Source of the DNA: Actinomycetota bacterium
Lineage (GTDB): Bacteria; Actinomycetota; Acidimicrobiia; Acidimicrobiales; Poriferisodaliceae
Length of the DNA: 14,050 bases
Reading direction: 5' to 3'
NCBI GenBank assembly: GCA_002731665.1
Contig: PCCJ01000029.1
Span: 1 to 14,050, forward strand
Below, piece after piece: positions 1 through 8,340 of the stretch. Position 1 is the first letter of the stretch. Every line of letters starts with the position of its first letter. The notes beneath the pieces were generated by a model. The model was not told the origin of the DNA. It made no database searches and worked only from the letters and a program-made list of their open reading frames with translations. The translations under genes were made by a program, and so were the position numbers.

Positions 1-380
1 AGAGCTATCTGAGCGGCCTCAACACTCCATAGACCCAACTGGATCCAAAGAGATGAAGCACCGATGGCGACCGCTTCGCTAGCAACGATAGGCAAGTCTT
101 CGGACTTTCGAAACACGTCAACCATGTCAGGAGTTTTTGGTAACGCTTCCAAGCTTGGATAACACGGCTGATCGAAAATTTCAGTCAAAGACGGGTTAAC
201 GAAGAACACCTCATAGTCTGCGCTCGAGCCCATAAGATAGGTCGCAACGAAGTTACTCGGCCGAGCCGGATTAGTTGACACACCCACTATCGCAATTGAC
301 CGAGTTCGTTCTAAAAGTTCCAAGCGTTGCGCTGCAGTTGGTTCCACCCAACCGGGAACTGGTACATGAGTTATGGCCAT
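1..380 (-). CDS. CoA-binding protein (CoA_binding_2 / YccU-like), C-terminus cut by window edge
   Basis: This reading frame is open to base 1, so its 3' end lies outside the window. The 126 visible codons start at the ATG at 380-378, one base after the MetY stop. The protein has a Rossmann-type nucleotide-binding start: SIAIVGVSTNPARPSNF (residues about 29-45), then FFVNPS, CYPSLEALP and MVDVFRKSEDLP, and SSLWIQLGL near the edge. This order matches the CoA_binding_2 (YccU) family, whose members are usually about 140 residues, so only a short C-terminal piece should be missing. Family members bind CoA or a related nucleotide and have no settled reaction. Placement directly behind metY, at the end of the operon, suggests a link to acyl-homoserine or CoA metabolism; that is inference. 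Confidence 0.85.
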   Translation of the reverse strand, partial: MAITHVPVPGWVEPTAAQRLELLERTRSIAIVGVSTNPARPSNFVATYLMGSSADYEVFFVNPSLTEIFDQPCYPSLEALPKTPDMVDVFRKSEDLPIVASEAVAIGASSLWIQLGLWSVEAAQIA

Positions 381-381
381 A

Positions 382-1698
382 TTAGAGACTCACTCTATGA
401 AGAGCCTGGTCGAGATCCCAAAGTATGTCTTCAATATCTTCGAGGCCTATAGATAAACGAATCATGTCAGGAGTTACTCCCCCAGATACTAGATTTTCAT
501 CAGAGAGTTGCTGGTGGGTTGTTGAAGCCGGGTGGATAACTAGGGTTCGAGCATCACCAACGTTTGCAAGGTGACTGATCAACTGAAGCGACTCGATAAA
601 ACGAGCACCCGCTTCTCTACCGCCTCTAACACCAAAAGTAAATACTGCGCCTGGACCTCTAGGCATATATTTTTGAGCTAAGTCGAAATACGGCGACGAT
701 TCGAGGCCTGCGTAATTAACCCAGCTTACGACCTCATGGTTATCCAAGAATTCCACAACTAGCTTGGCATTAGCGACATGGGCATCCATTCTAAATGGAA
801 GAGTTTCTATACCTTGGAGTAACAGGAAGGCGTTAGTTGGAGACATCGCTGCGCCAATGTCTCGTAGCTGTTCAGACCGTAATTTAGTGCAAAAGGCATA
901 TTCTCCGAAATTTTCCCAAAAGTTTAATCCGTTGTAACTTGCCACAGGATCCGTCATTGAAGGGAACCGGCCACTTCCCCAATCAAACTTGCCGGACTCT
1001 GTCACAACACCACCAAGTGAGTTGCCATGACCCCCAATAAATTTTGTGGCTGAATGGATGACTATGTCAGCGCCGTGCTCCATTGGTCGACAGAGGTATG
1101 GGGTCGAGAACGTCCCATCTATCACTAGTGGCAAATTATGCGCTCGTGCTACTTCCCCAATTGCGTCAAGATCAGGAATAGAACCTGAAGGGTTTCCAAT
1201 TATTTCTGTATACAGAAATTTTGTCTTAGCATCAATTGAGCGAGCGTATGCCTCTGGGTCATCGCCGTTGATAAATCGAGCCTCAACCCCGAACCTTCCC
1301 AGTGTCACATCAAATAACGTGTGCGTGCCCCCATATAGTGCTGAAGAAGTAACAAAGTTATCTCCGGACCCTGCGAGAGCGGCTGCTGTTAGAAACTCTG
1401 CTGACATACCTGACGCTGTTGCGACGGAACCAATTCCGCCTTCGAGACTGGCTATTCGTTCCTCGAAAGCATTAATTGTCGGGTTCGATATTCTCGTGTA
1501 GATGGTTCCAAATTTCTGAAGCGCAAATTGGTCAGCAGCGTCTTCTGTATCTTCAAATACGAAACTGGTTGATTGGTAGATAGGTACTGCGCGAGCACCA
1601 GTAGCCGAGTCAGGTCTTCCTCCTGCATGAAGAGACCTTGTCCGAAATCCCCAATTTCTTTCCGTCACATTTCCCAGTCTAGAGTCAGATATCGCCAA
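382..1698 (-). CDS. metY: O-acetylhomoserine sulfhydrylase (MetY), PLP-dependent
   Basis: This 438-residue protein has the length and layout of MetY in the Cys/Met-metabolism PLP family. It converts O-acetylhomoserine plus sulfide (or methanethiol) to homocysteine (or methionine) in the cytosol. Visible marks are FRTRSLHAG at the N-terminus, YTRISNPT (residues 67-74), VATASGMSA (92-100) and the PLP-lysine motif SATKFIGGHG with Lys219. The PLP-ring Asp is D194 in IDGTFSTP, where many relatives have VDNTF, a modest variation. The reading frame begins at a TTG (1698) without a good ribosome binding site. A GTG at 1668 (codon 11), preceded by GGGAAAT, would give a more typical N-terminus and may be the true start. 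The gene lies 14 bases after the DUF6457 gene and 1 base before the CoA-binding gene. The enzyme would supply the sulfur-assimilation exit of the operon. Confidence 0.9.
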   Translation of the reverse strand: MAISDSRLGNVTERNWGFRTRSLHAGGRPDSATGARAVPIYQSTSFVFEDTEDAADQFALQKFGTIYTRISNPTINAFEERIASLEGGIGSVATASGMSAEFLTAAALAGSGDNFVTSSALYGGTHTLFDVTLGRFGVEARFINGDDPEAYARSIDAKTKFLYTEIIGNPSGSIPDLDAIGEVARAHNLPLVIDGTFSTPYLCRPMEHGADIVIHSATKFIGGHGNSLGGVVTESGKFDWGSGRFPSMTDPVASYNGLNFWENFGEYAFCTKLRSEQLRDIGAAMSPTNAFLLLQGIETLPFRMDAHVANAKLVVEFLDNHEVVSWVNYAGLESSPYFDLAQKYMPRGPGAVFTFGVRGGREAGARFIESLQLISHLANVGDARTLVIHPASTTHQQLSDENLVSGGVTPDMIRLSIGLEDIEDILWDLDQALHRVSL

Positions 1699-1712
1699 AG
1701 AGTTAGAAGTTT

Positions 1713-1955
1713 CTATCGAGTTCGTTCTGACACCAGGGCTTCTGCCAATTTTAGGCCTTCAGATGGGCTCACTCCTGCCTTTGCTATGAGCCAACAAGCT
1801 AATGGGGCAGCTAACCTTTCTGAATCATGGGCGGCAACGCCTGCTAGGTCCAGTAATGCTTCCATTTCTATTTCGCTTGGCGGAAAAGTTCCCAATTTCT
1901 CAGCGAACTTTTCGATCCAGTCGCGACCGCTACAACCATTTTGCTCATCGTTCAT
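1713..1955 (-). CDS. Small DUF6457-type protein, probable molybdenum-cofactor accessory
   Basis: This 80-residue soluble protein has a conserved core, LLDLAGVAAHDSERLAAPLA (residues 35-54). The pattern LDLA..AAH..ER.AAPL, followed by a small helical tail, is that of DUF6457, an actinobacterial domain I recall as standing alone or fused to MobA-like molybdopterin-guanine-dinucleotide enzymes. Its ATG overlaps the stop of the upstream molybdopterin oxidoreductase by 4 bases (ATGA, 1952-1955). A strong ribosome binding site, AAGGAG (complement of 1961-1966), lies 5 bases before it, so the start is secure. The pairing with a Mo-bisMGD enzyme suggests a dedicated chaperone or cofactor-maturation partner; the family has no proven function. 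No Cys pair, signal peptide or membrane segment is seen. Confidence 0.75.
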   Translation of the reverse strand: MNDEQNGCSGRDWIEKFAEKLGTFPPSEIEMEALLDLAGVAAHDSERLAAPLACWLIAKAGVSPSEGLKLAEALVSERTR

Positions 1956-4264
1956 GTCAACTCCTTTGGCATTTCGGTAAATTTAGGCATCTCGTAGACC
2001 TTCACATTGGGTGCATCGCCAACCAGCAGTTCAACGTCTACGAGGCAGGTGTGCGCAGATGGCCCCTGAGCAAGTTCTGAAGTTCCTTTGTCGCGAGTCA
2101 AGACGTTAGGGTTACCCGCACGACAGGTTCCATCTTCATCTGGGTCGTACCAGGCACCAGTTGAAAGTTGAACAACTTCGGGCATTAAAGCACTATCTAG
2201 AACAGCGCCCGCCAAACATGCGCCTCGATCATTAAAAATCCGAACTACATCACCATTCTTTATATTTCGGTCCGCAGCTGTGGATGGGTGAAGCCGAGCG
2301 GGCTCTCGACCGGAAACCTTAGTCGCCTGGCTCGGCTCGGCATGATCAAATTGGCTATGTAACCTCGATTGCGGTTGGTTAGAAATTAGATGAAGCGGGT
2401 GCTTCTCGGACCCAACCCCCCCAACGCGCTCAAAAGGTTCAATCCACGTTGGGTGACCAGGACACTCGAGATATTCGAATGCCGCCACTTGCTCCGAAAA
2501 GATTTCGATTTTACCGCTCGGTGTGCGTAGTGGATTCAGCGAAGGTTCTCTGCGGAACTCTGAAAGAAACACCTGTTCTTTCTCTCCCATAGCAGGCATA
2601 TCTGGATACTGGAGATATCCCATTTTTCTAAATTCCGCGTAGTCAGGTGCCCAGGTATTGTCCGCGCGAAAAATTTCATAGACAGTCTCGACCCATTCAT
2701 CGCCGTTACGCCCTTCGCTATACCGATCACCAAATTGAAGGATTTCGGCTAGCTGAGCGAATATCTCATAATCATCAAGGGCTTCCCCAGGGGGGTCATC
2801 CATTTTTTGGTGAGCTATCAGTTGAGTTTCAGCTCCACCGATATCATTTCGCTCTAGCGACAAGCTCGATGGCAACACAATATCCGCTCGGCGCGCTGTA
2901 GCTGTCCAGAATGGTTCTTGGATAATAATTGTGTCTGGTTTTTCCCAAGCTCTTTGCAGCCGGTTCAAATCTTGATGATGATGGAAAGGATTGCCACCTG
3001 CCCACCAGACTAAGTGAATATCGGGTAATGCTATCTCAGTGCCATTCCATCGGTGCGTGTTTCCGGCACCTTCAAGAAGTTCACTTACTCGTGAAACCGA
3101 GATCACGGCGCCGTTTTCAGGTTTTGGCGGGAGCGGCATGCCAGCAACGCGTTTTCGAACTTGTCCAGATCCTACGTTGCCTTGGGTTCCAAAAGGAAAG
3201 GCCAGACCCCCTCCCGGCAAACCCACTTGGCCTAAAGCGCAAGCCAAGGCCATTCCCATCCAATAGCTCTGCTCACCGTGATCGGCGCGCTGAACGGACA
3301 ATGTCAAGTTTATTAGGGTCCGTTTCTCAGACATTTCCCTCGCGAGGCTCTTTATTTCGCCCTCGGGGATTGTCGTTATGGCACTACCCCAAGCTGCGTC
3401 TTTGGCAACACCGTCAGAACCGCCAAGAATATACTCTTTGAAAATTTCCCATCCATGACAGTACGTTTGTAGAAATTGCTCGTCTGTTCTTTTTTCAATT
3501 ATTAAGGTGTGGACTAACGACGCCATAAGAGCCACATCGGTGCCCGGGCGAATAGGTTGCCATCGAGATTTAAATTCTTCGTCTACATCATCTTTTAGGG
3601 GACCGATATTTAAGAACTCGGTTCCTTTGTCGATAGCGGACCTCATCCAGTCACGAGTATGGTGAGTTCCTTGACCTCCATAGGTGACTTCAGTATTGCT
3701 GAGCCTCAGGCCACCAAAACTTACGAATAGATCGGTGTTGTCAGCAATAATCGACCATGAGGTTCCTTTTCCTATTGCCTCGTGGTATCCCATTCCAAGG
3801 AAATATGGCACAACTGTTTCCGCTGCAGAAGAGGAATATGTACCCTTTGTGTCCGTATAACCGCCAAACATTCTCAAAAATCTGGACAATAAGGCTAGAG
3901 GAGCGTGGACCCTACCTGAAGAACCCCAACCATATGAACCTGCGAAAATCGAGTTATTCCCATGCTTGTCACGAACTCGTTCCAACTCGACTGCTACAAG
4001 TTCGAAGACTTTTTCCCAGCTGACCTCTACAAAGGGATCTGACCCTCTGAGGTTATTGTTGGATCCTGGTCCATTTGTTAACCAAGAGAGTCTGACCGCT
4101 GGGCGTTCAACTCGTAAGCTTTTGCGGGCATGGAAAGCTTGTCCAATAGCCGACGGGTCAGGGTCTAATCTCTGACCGCGAACTTCAATAATGTCTCCGT
4201 TGCTGCTATCGATTTCGTAAGTCCCAAAATGCGTTCCTATAGTTGTCGTCTCGATCTCATTCAT
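1952..4264 (-). CDS. Molybdopterin (bis-MGD) oxidoreductase, BisC / DMSO-TMAO reductase type
   Basis: This 770-residue protein is close in length to E. coli BisC. It has no N-terminal Cys cluster for a 4Fe-4S centre and no twin-arginine signal, so it should be a cytoplasmic enzyme with Mo-bisMGD as its only cofactor. SYGWGSSGRVH (residues 110-120) matches the segment carrying the serine Mo ligand in DMSO/TMAO/biotin-sulfoxide reductases, here Ser115. Other family marks are WWAGGNPFHHHQDL, ADIVLPSSLSLERNDIGG and the C-terminal cofactor segment GNPNVLTRDKGTSELAQGPS. Family members reduce S- or N-oxides; the substrate cannot be read here, and the reverse oxidation is possible. The ATG overlaps the stop of the upstream CoA-transferase gene (ATGA) and has an AAGGAAA ribosome binding site about 9 bases upstream. 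The DUF6457 gene follows with another 4-base overlap. No redox-partner subunit is encoded nearby. Confidence 0.9.
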   Translation of the reverse strand: MNEIETTTIGTHFGTYEIDSSNGDIIEVRGQRLDPDPSAIGQAFHARKSLRVERPAVRLSWLTNGPGSNNNLRGSDPFVEVSWEKVFELVAVELERVRDKHGNNSIFAGSYGWGSSGRVHAPLALLSRFLRMFGGYTDTKGTYSSSAAETVVPYFLGMGYHEAIGKGTSWSIIADNTDLFVSFGGLRLSNTEVTYGGQGTHHTRDWMRSAIDKGTEFLNIGPLKDDVDEEFKSRWQPIRPGTDVALMASLVHTLIIEKRTDEQFLQTYCHGWEIFKEYILGGSDGVAKDAAWGSAITTIPEGEIKSLAREMSEKRTLINLTLSVQRADHGEQSYWMGMALACALGQVGLPGGGLAFPFGTQGNVGSGQVRKRVAGMPLPPKPENGAVISVSRVSELLEGAGNTHRWNGTEIALPDIHLVWWAGGNPFHHHQDLNRLQRAWEKPDTIIIQEPFWTATARRADIVLPSSLSLERNDIGGAETQLIAHQKMDDPPGEALDDYEIFAQLAEILQFGDRYSEGRNGDEWVETVYEIFRADNTWAPDYAEFRKMGYLQYPDMPAMGEKEQVFLSEFRREPSLNPLRTPSGKIEIFSEQVAAFEYLECPGHPTWIEPFERVGGVGSEKHPLHLISNQPQSRLHSQFDHAEPSQATKVSGREPARLHPSTAADRNIKNGDVVRIFNDRGACLAGAVLDSALMPEVVQLSTGAWYDPDEDGTCRAGNPNVLTRDKGTSELAQGPSAHTCLVDVELLVGDAPNVKVYEMPKFTEMPKELT
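1961..1966 (-). promoter_or_regulatory. Strong Shine-Dalgarno for the DUF6457 gene
   Basis: The minus strand reads AAGGAG, 5 bases before the ATG at 1955-1953, inside the end of the molybdoenzyme gene. It is the best ribosome binding site in the window. It supports this ATG and shows that the small gene is translated in its own right at the overlap. Confidence 0.6.
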
Positions 4265-6672
4265 TCAAATATTTCCTTTATGGCAAGATCTGCGATCTGG
4301 TCAGGATTCTTGTTTAAATCATTGACTAAAATTTCGAAAGTGTGTTGGCCAATCCTGGGCCCTGGTTGTGATATTAATGCCGGAGTTCGAGACAGATGGA
4401 TGGCACTGTTTCTTACAGGTATGGATCCCATCAGATCATGTTCAACAATTACGGTCCAGTTGCGGTGCGCGAGCTGCTCGTCTAGAACACATTCTTTACC
4501 CCCCTGGACTTGGTGTGCCGCTACTCCTAGTTGCTGAAGCATCTCTGCTGCGTCCTTGTTGGATCTTTGGGTGGTCCACGCTTCTATAGCTGCATTGATT
4601 TCTTCCTGGTGCCTCAGTCGATCGCTGATGCCCAGTTTCTGTAGGGAATTAAGTTTCAAATACGATGAAAGTAGTTCCCACTGTTCGTCGGTGGAACAAC
4701 TGATAGCTACCCAGGTATCTTCTTCACTGCATGGATAAACGCCATGAGGGGCCAAGAAGTGGTCTGCGTTACCTATTCCTTCCCATTGTCGTCCATTAAT
4801 TTGCGAATCAAGAAGTCCAACATTGAGTAGTTGAATAGCTGACTCTCCTTGTCCGAAATCGAAATCAGTTGAGTCACCAGTGGCTTCCAAATGGTCTAAC
4901 GCCGACAGGACCGCAAGTACGGCAAACCGCGGAGAAATGATGTCTGTGTAGGCTCCAACCGGGCCCACTCTCAGTCGGCCCGGCCAACCGGTGGTTGCGA
5001 AAAAGCCACATAATGCTGCTGCCATGTTCCCATATCCGGGAAAAGAACTATAGGGACCTGTCTGCCCGACCATGGTTGACTGAAGAGTTATTAAATTCGG
5101 ATTGAGCTTTTTCCTCGCTTCCCGACCAAGCCCCAATCGCCCTAGTGAACCTGGCGCGAAACTCTCGATCAGCACGTCTGCCCATTTCACGAGCTCATGC
5201 AAAATCGGAATAGAACTTTCTTTTTTGGAAAGGTCTAAGGCAATACTTTTCTTTCCGGCGTTGTACTCAGCGAAACAGGCAGAATTATCCGCACCATCGC
5301 CATTCAAAAAAACCCCGGCAGTTCTGGTTAGATCCGGACGGTGTTCTGACTCGACTTTAATTACCGTTGCACCATGGTCAGCTAGTGTTCTACCCACGGC
5401 CGGTCCAGCAAAAGAAATAGTCATGTCTAAAATTTTTACGCCATCTAGCGGACGCTTCAACGGTTTCGGTTGAGAGCCAGCGGCGAAAGATTTAGGTTGT
5501 AAATTCTGGAGAAGCGCTTGGGTTTCGCCGACCTTTGGCGCGCTACCTAACGGAGGTAATTTCGGTATCGCGTGAACAAAAGGGCCTGGTAGTTTTGCTG
5601 ACAATTCGCCAATCTGAACTGACTCCCACAATTCTCGTTCTTCGAATTGTGCGTTCGAAATTACTTCGCTTAAAGTTGAGACTGGCATCACTAGAAGTCG
5701 TCTTTGCTTGGCTGCCTCTAACAATTCGGCCTTTGTTTTCGATTCGCAAAACTCGTAAATGGCTCGGGTCAACTTTTCATAGTGGTCAAGGTCATCGAGA
5801 GGAGACCAAGCTGAATAATCGATATTTTGGAAACGGGAGTCTATCGCGCCTTCGTCAACCATCCATTCAACAAACCGGTTTGTGAAAGGTCCAACTGCAG
5901 CTCCAAATAGATAGGTCAGAGTTACGTTTCCATCTTTAGCTGGAAAGTGGAAAGTTGACGCGACTTCGCCAATACGGACATGACTCCCGTTACGAGTAAC
6001 CTCTTCTGCCCCCCAGCTCGGGAAGAGTGGGTAGTGGAACGCTGCATAGGTCCATGACTGTTGCGCTGAAACGTCCACTCGTTGACCTAATTGAGAATGG
6101 GAACGTTCTCTTAATGCAATAGCAACTCCAATCGCTGCATCTGCACATGCATGAGACCAGACCTGGGGCACAGAAGTTCGCAATGGTGGAGCATCAGCGT
6201 CTCCATTGATGGACATTTGCACACCAGCTGCTGCGAGAATCAGATCTGAATCAAGCCATTCAGCCTTCGGGCCTGTTAGCCCGAATGGACTAATAGTCGC
6301 TTGCACCAAATGAGAGAACAAGTCTTCGAGTTCATCGGTCGAGGGGTACCCGAGAGCGTCTATCTCTGATGGTCTGCCTGAGCGAAGGATCACGTCCGCA
6401 GAAGACACTAAATCGAGAAACTTTTTTTTATCCTTCGAGTTTTTCGGGTCGAGCATAACCGAAGCTTTACCTCGGCTAAAAGAATGATGAACTAAAGAAT
6501 TATTGAGGTTGGGCTTGTCCTCAGCATATGGTTCTGTTCTGCGTATATTATTGCCAGATGGTGGCTCGACTAGTATAACTTCTGCACCCAACTGAGCTAA
6601 AAGCGAACCTGAGAAAGCTCCCCTGGCATCAGTTAAATCTAATACACGGTATTTAGACAATAGAGCAGCCAC
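4261..6672 (-). CDS. Tandem-domain family III CoA-transferase B (CaiB/BaiF x2)
   Basis: This 803-residue protein contains two CaiB/BaiF units: residues about 5-395 (start YRVLDLTDARGAFSGSLLAQ) and about 405-795 (start LDGVKILDMTISFAGPAVG, then LADHGATVIKVES). Family III enzymes move CoA between acids through an Asp-linked intermediate. Aligning by eye on the GDxxxGxxAAxxxLxAL helix, domain 2 keeps the Asp (D577 in YTDIISPRF) and domain 1 has Trp172 (VPQVWSHA) there. So domain 1 is probably structural or substrate-binding and only domain 2 catalyses. Domain 2 also has SFAPGSLGRLGLG and GYGNMAAALCGFFATTGW. The start is GTG at 6672, 4 bases after the LLM gene; its ribosome binding site is weak. 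The stop overlaps the molybdoenzyme start. It is a diverged paralogue of the CoA-transferase at the head of the operon. The substrate is unknown. Confidence 0.9.
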   Translation of the reverse strand: MAALLSKYRVLDLTDARGAFSGSLLAQLGAEVILVEPPSGNNIRRTEPYAEDKPNLNNSLVHHSFSRGKASVMLDPKNSKDKKKFLDLVSSADVILRSGRPSEIDALGYPSTDELEDLFSHLVQATISPFGLTGPKAEWLDSDLILAAAGVQMSINGDADAPPLRTSVPQVWSHACADAAIGVAIALRERSHSQLGQRVDVSAQQSWTYAAFHYPLFPSWGAEEVTRNGSHVRIGEVASTFHFPAKDGNVTLTYLFGAAVGPFTNRFVEWMVDEGAIDSRFQNIDYSAWSPLDDLDHYEKLTRAIYEFCESKTKAELLEAAKQRRLLVMPVSTLSEVISNAQFEERELWESVQIGELSAKLPGPFVHAIPKLPPLGSAPKVGETQALLQNLQPKSFAAGSQPKPLKRPLDGVKILDMTISFAGPAVGRTLADHGATVIKVESEHRPDLTRTAGVFLNGDGADNSACFAEYNAGKKSIALDLSKKESSIPILHELVKWADVLIESFAPGSLGRLGLGREARKKLNPNLITLQSTMVGQTGPYSSFPGYGNMAAALCGFFATTGWPGRLRVGPVGAYTDIISPRFAVLAVLSALDHLEATGDSTDFDFGQGESAIQLLNVGLLDSQINGRQWEGIGNADHFLAPHGVYPCSEEDTWVAISCSTDEQWELLSSYLKLNSLQKLGISDRLRHQEEINAAIEAWTTQRSNKDAAEMLQQLGVAAHQVQGGKECVLDEQLAHRNWTVIVEHDLMGSIPVRNSAIHLSRTPALISQPGPRIGQHTFEILVNDLNKNPDQIADLAIKEIFE

Positions 6673-6676
6673 TTTT

Positions 6677-7678
6677 TTATATACCTAAATCCCAAGCTTC
6701 AGCAATTAATTCAAGGCTTTTTATTCGTTCGGTTACGCCGTATGTGGCACCGTAAATCATAACTTCTGAGGCCTCTACAGCATTTACTAACTCAATCAGT
6801 CCGGCTTTTACATCTTCTGCCGTGCCGAGCAGAGAGTTGCTTGGCATTGAGTTGGCCCGTTCCCATTCTGGATGCGCCAGTGCTTCCTCAGGTGGCATAA
6901 GCGCCCAGAACCTTCCAGTTCTCATACCGTATTTACGCAAACGAGCTGGTGCAGCTAGTCGCTCAGCTTCATCGTATGTCGAGGCTGCTATCGCTGCGGC
7001 TGTAATAATTGTGTACGGTTCTTCAAGAATTGTGGATGGCCGAAAAGCTTGTTGATATAGCCTTGCTGCCTCAAGGGTTCCTCCAGTATCAAAATGGTTA
7101 GCGAACGCGAATGGGAGGCCTAATATTCCTGCTAGTTGTGCGCTGTAGCCACTGGATCCAAGGAGAAGAACGTCAGGTGAGGAAATCGCTAATGGCGTTG
7201 CCGCAAATTTTTTCCACAGACCTTCATCGCTCCTCACGTCACCCAACAGACCCAAAACATCAACGAGGTCGCGCGGGAAATCTTCGACTGACATCGCTGC
7301 AGCTGATCCCCTCACAGCGATCATAGTTTCGCGGTCGCTTCCTGGGGCTCGGCCGATGCCAAGATCTATTCTTCCGGGATGCAACGCTTCTAAGAGAGCA
7401 AATTGTTCTGCTACCACTAACGGAGCGTGATTGGGCAGCATAACTCCGCCCGAACCAACTTTGATTTGTGAAGTTGAGGCAGCGATATGGGCCATAAGGA
7501 CGGCCGGAGATGTGCTCGCAACCGTATTCATATTGTGATGTTCAGCGACCCAGAAACGTTTGTAGCCTAGCTTTTCAGCCATTTGGGCTGTCGTTGTGGC
7601 CTCAGTCAATGCTTGAGCGCTACTCGCATCGCTCGCAACTGTAGCGAGGTCAAGAACAGATAGAGGGAGTAACTTCAT
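6677..7678 (-). CDS. LLM-class (luciferase-like) flavin-dependent oxidoreductase
   Basis: This 333-residue single-domain protein is a luciferase-like (beta/alpha)8 barrel. The N-terminal PLSVLDLA, the long segment around KRFWVAEHHNM (residues 40-50), IKVGSGGVMLPNHAPL (about 71-86), EQFALLEALHPGRIDLGIGRAPG (about 91-113) and LLLGSSGYSA match the 'luciferase family oxidoreductase group 1' branch. Members use reduced FMN (some LLM proteins use F420) with oxygen to attack C-S, C-N or carbonyl substrates; the substrate of this one is not predictable. The ATG at 7678 is 23 bases after the methyltransferase stop, with no strong ribosome binding site. A CoA-transferase gene follows after 4 bases. No flavin reductase gene is present, so reduced flavin must come from elsewhere in the genome. 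The class call is secure, the reaction is not. Confidence 0.88.
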   Translation of the reverse strand: MKLLPLSVLDLATVASDASSAQALTEATTTAQMAEKLGYKRFWVAEHHNMNTVASTSPAVLMAHIAASTSQIKVGSGGVMLPNHAPLVVAEQFALLEALHPGRIDLGIGRAPGSDRETMIAVRGSAAAMSVEDFPRDLVDVLGLLGDVRSDEGLWKKFAATPLAISSPDVLLLGSSGYSAQLAGILGLPFAFANHFDTGGTLEAARLYQQAFRPSTILEEPYTIITAAAIAASTYDEAERLAAPARLRKYGMRTGRFWALMPPEEALAHPEWERANSMPSNSLLGTAEDVKAGLIELVNAVEASEVMIYGATYGVTERIKSLELIAEAWDLGI

Positions 7679-7701
7679 AATGATAAGCTAGACCCGGTTG
7701 G

Positions 7702-8340
7702 TCATGTTGCGTCGGCCCAAAGGGCATAAACCGGATCTCCTTGATGATCAAACTCGGTTCTTCTCTGGACATGAAGGTTTTCCCATGGCCCTGTCAAGTG
7801 ATAATACTCTGCAACGATCTTTGCGTGTCCTTGATCATCAGTTTGAGACCAACCATTAATGGCTTTGGTTGGGAAACATCTGTTTGAAAAGGTATTAACA
7901 AACTTTCCCCCTGGGCGCAGAACCCGATGTACCTCATCAAAGACCTCAAGTGGTTTGGTTAGATAATCGACCGACACGCAGCAAACAACAGCGTCAAAAG
8001 ATGAATCGGCAAAAGGTAAAACTGTGTTTACGTTCAGATCTTGTTGCATCCATGAAGTCGCTGCATAGTTTTGCTGCAATTCTTGTTCATTCATTCCAAG
8101 CACAACTAGTTCTTTCGGCGTTGTCAGGAAGTGACTGATCCAAGAGCTCATGAGATCGAGCACTGCGCCATTTATTTCTAGTTCCTCGTAGAGTTCTCCG
8201 ATACATCTAATTGCAGCTTCGTCAATGTGAGCAACGAATCTCGGCGAGCTGTAAAAAGTAGCATCTAAGCCATCATCAGCGCGGGTAAAAAAATTAACAG
8301 GAAAAGCGCTGTAGCGATTATTACCGTTAAACGAATTCAT
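7702..8340 (-). CDS. Class I SAM-dependent methyltransferase (LMSSW motif-I subgroup)
   Basis: This 212-residue protein has a methyltransferase_11-like fold. Motif I is AVLDLMSSWISHF (residues 59-71) instead of the usual D/ExGxGxG loop. Next come VLGMNEQEL, DLNVNTVLPFADSSFDAVVC (101-120), CVSVDYLTKPLEVFDEV and HRVLRPGGKFVNTFSNRCF (138-156). The LMSSW motif plus FSNRCFPTKA is typical of a recognisable uncharacterised subgroup also seen in cyanobacteria and proteobacteria (from memory). It probably transfers a methyl group from SAM in the cytosol; the acceptor is unknown. The ATG at 8340 overlaps the CinA-like stop by 4 bases (ATGA). In this operon an S- or O-methyl acceptor, or CoA-linked intermediate, is conceivable but not shown. 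Confidence 0.85.
   Translation of the reverse strand: MNSFNGNNRYSAFPVNFFTRADDGLDATFYSSPRFVAHIDEAAIRCIGELYEELEINGAVLDLMSSWISHFLTTPKELVVLGMNEQELQQNYAATSWMQQDLNVNTVLPFADSSFDAVVCCVSVDYLTKPLEVFDEVHRVLRPGGKFVNTFSNRCFPTKAINGWSQTDDQGHAKIVAEYYHLTGPWENLHVQRRTEFDHQGDPVYALWADAT

Noticed and set aside
1046..1501. Plus-strand open frame of 151 codons opposite metY
   Set aside because: It lies entirely antisense to a clear PLP enzyme, shows no family resemblance and has a composition expected of a shadow frame.
2929..3441. Plus-strand open frame of 170 codons opposite the molybdoenzyme
   Set aside because: Antisense shadow of a well-conserved gene with no recognisable domain.
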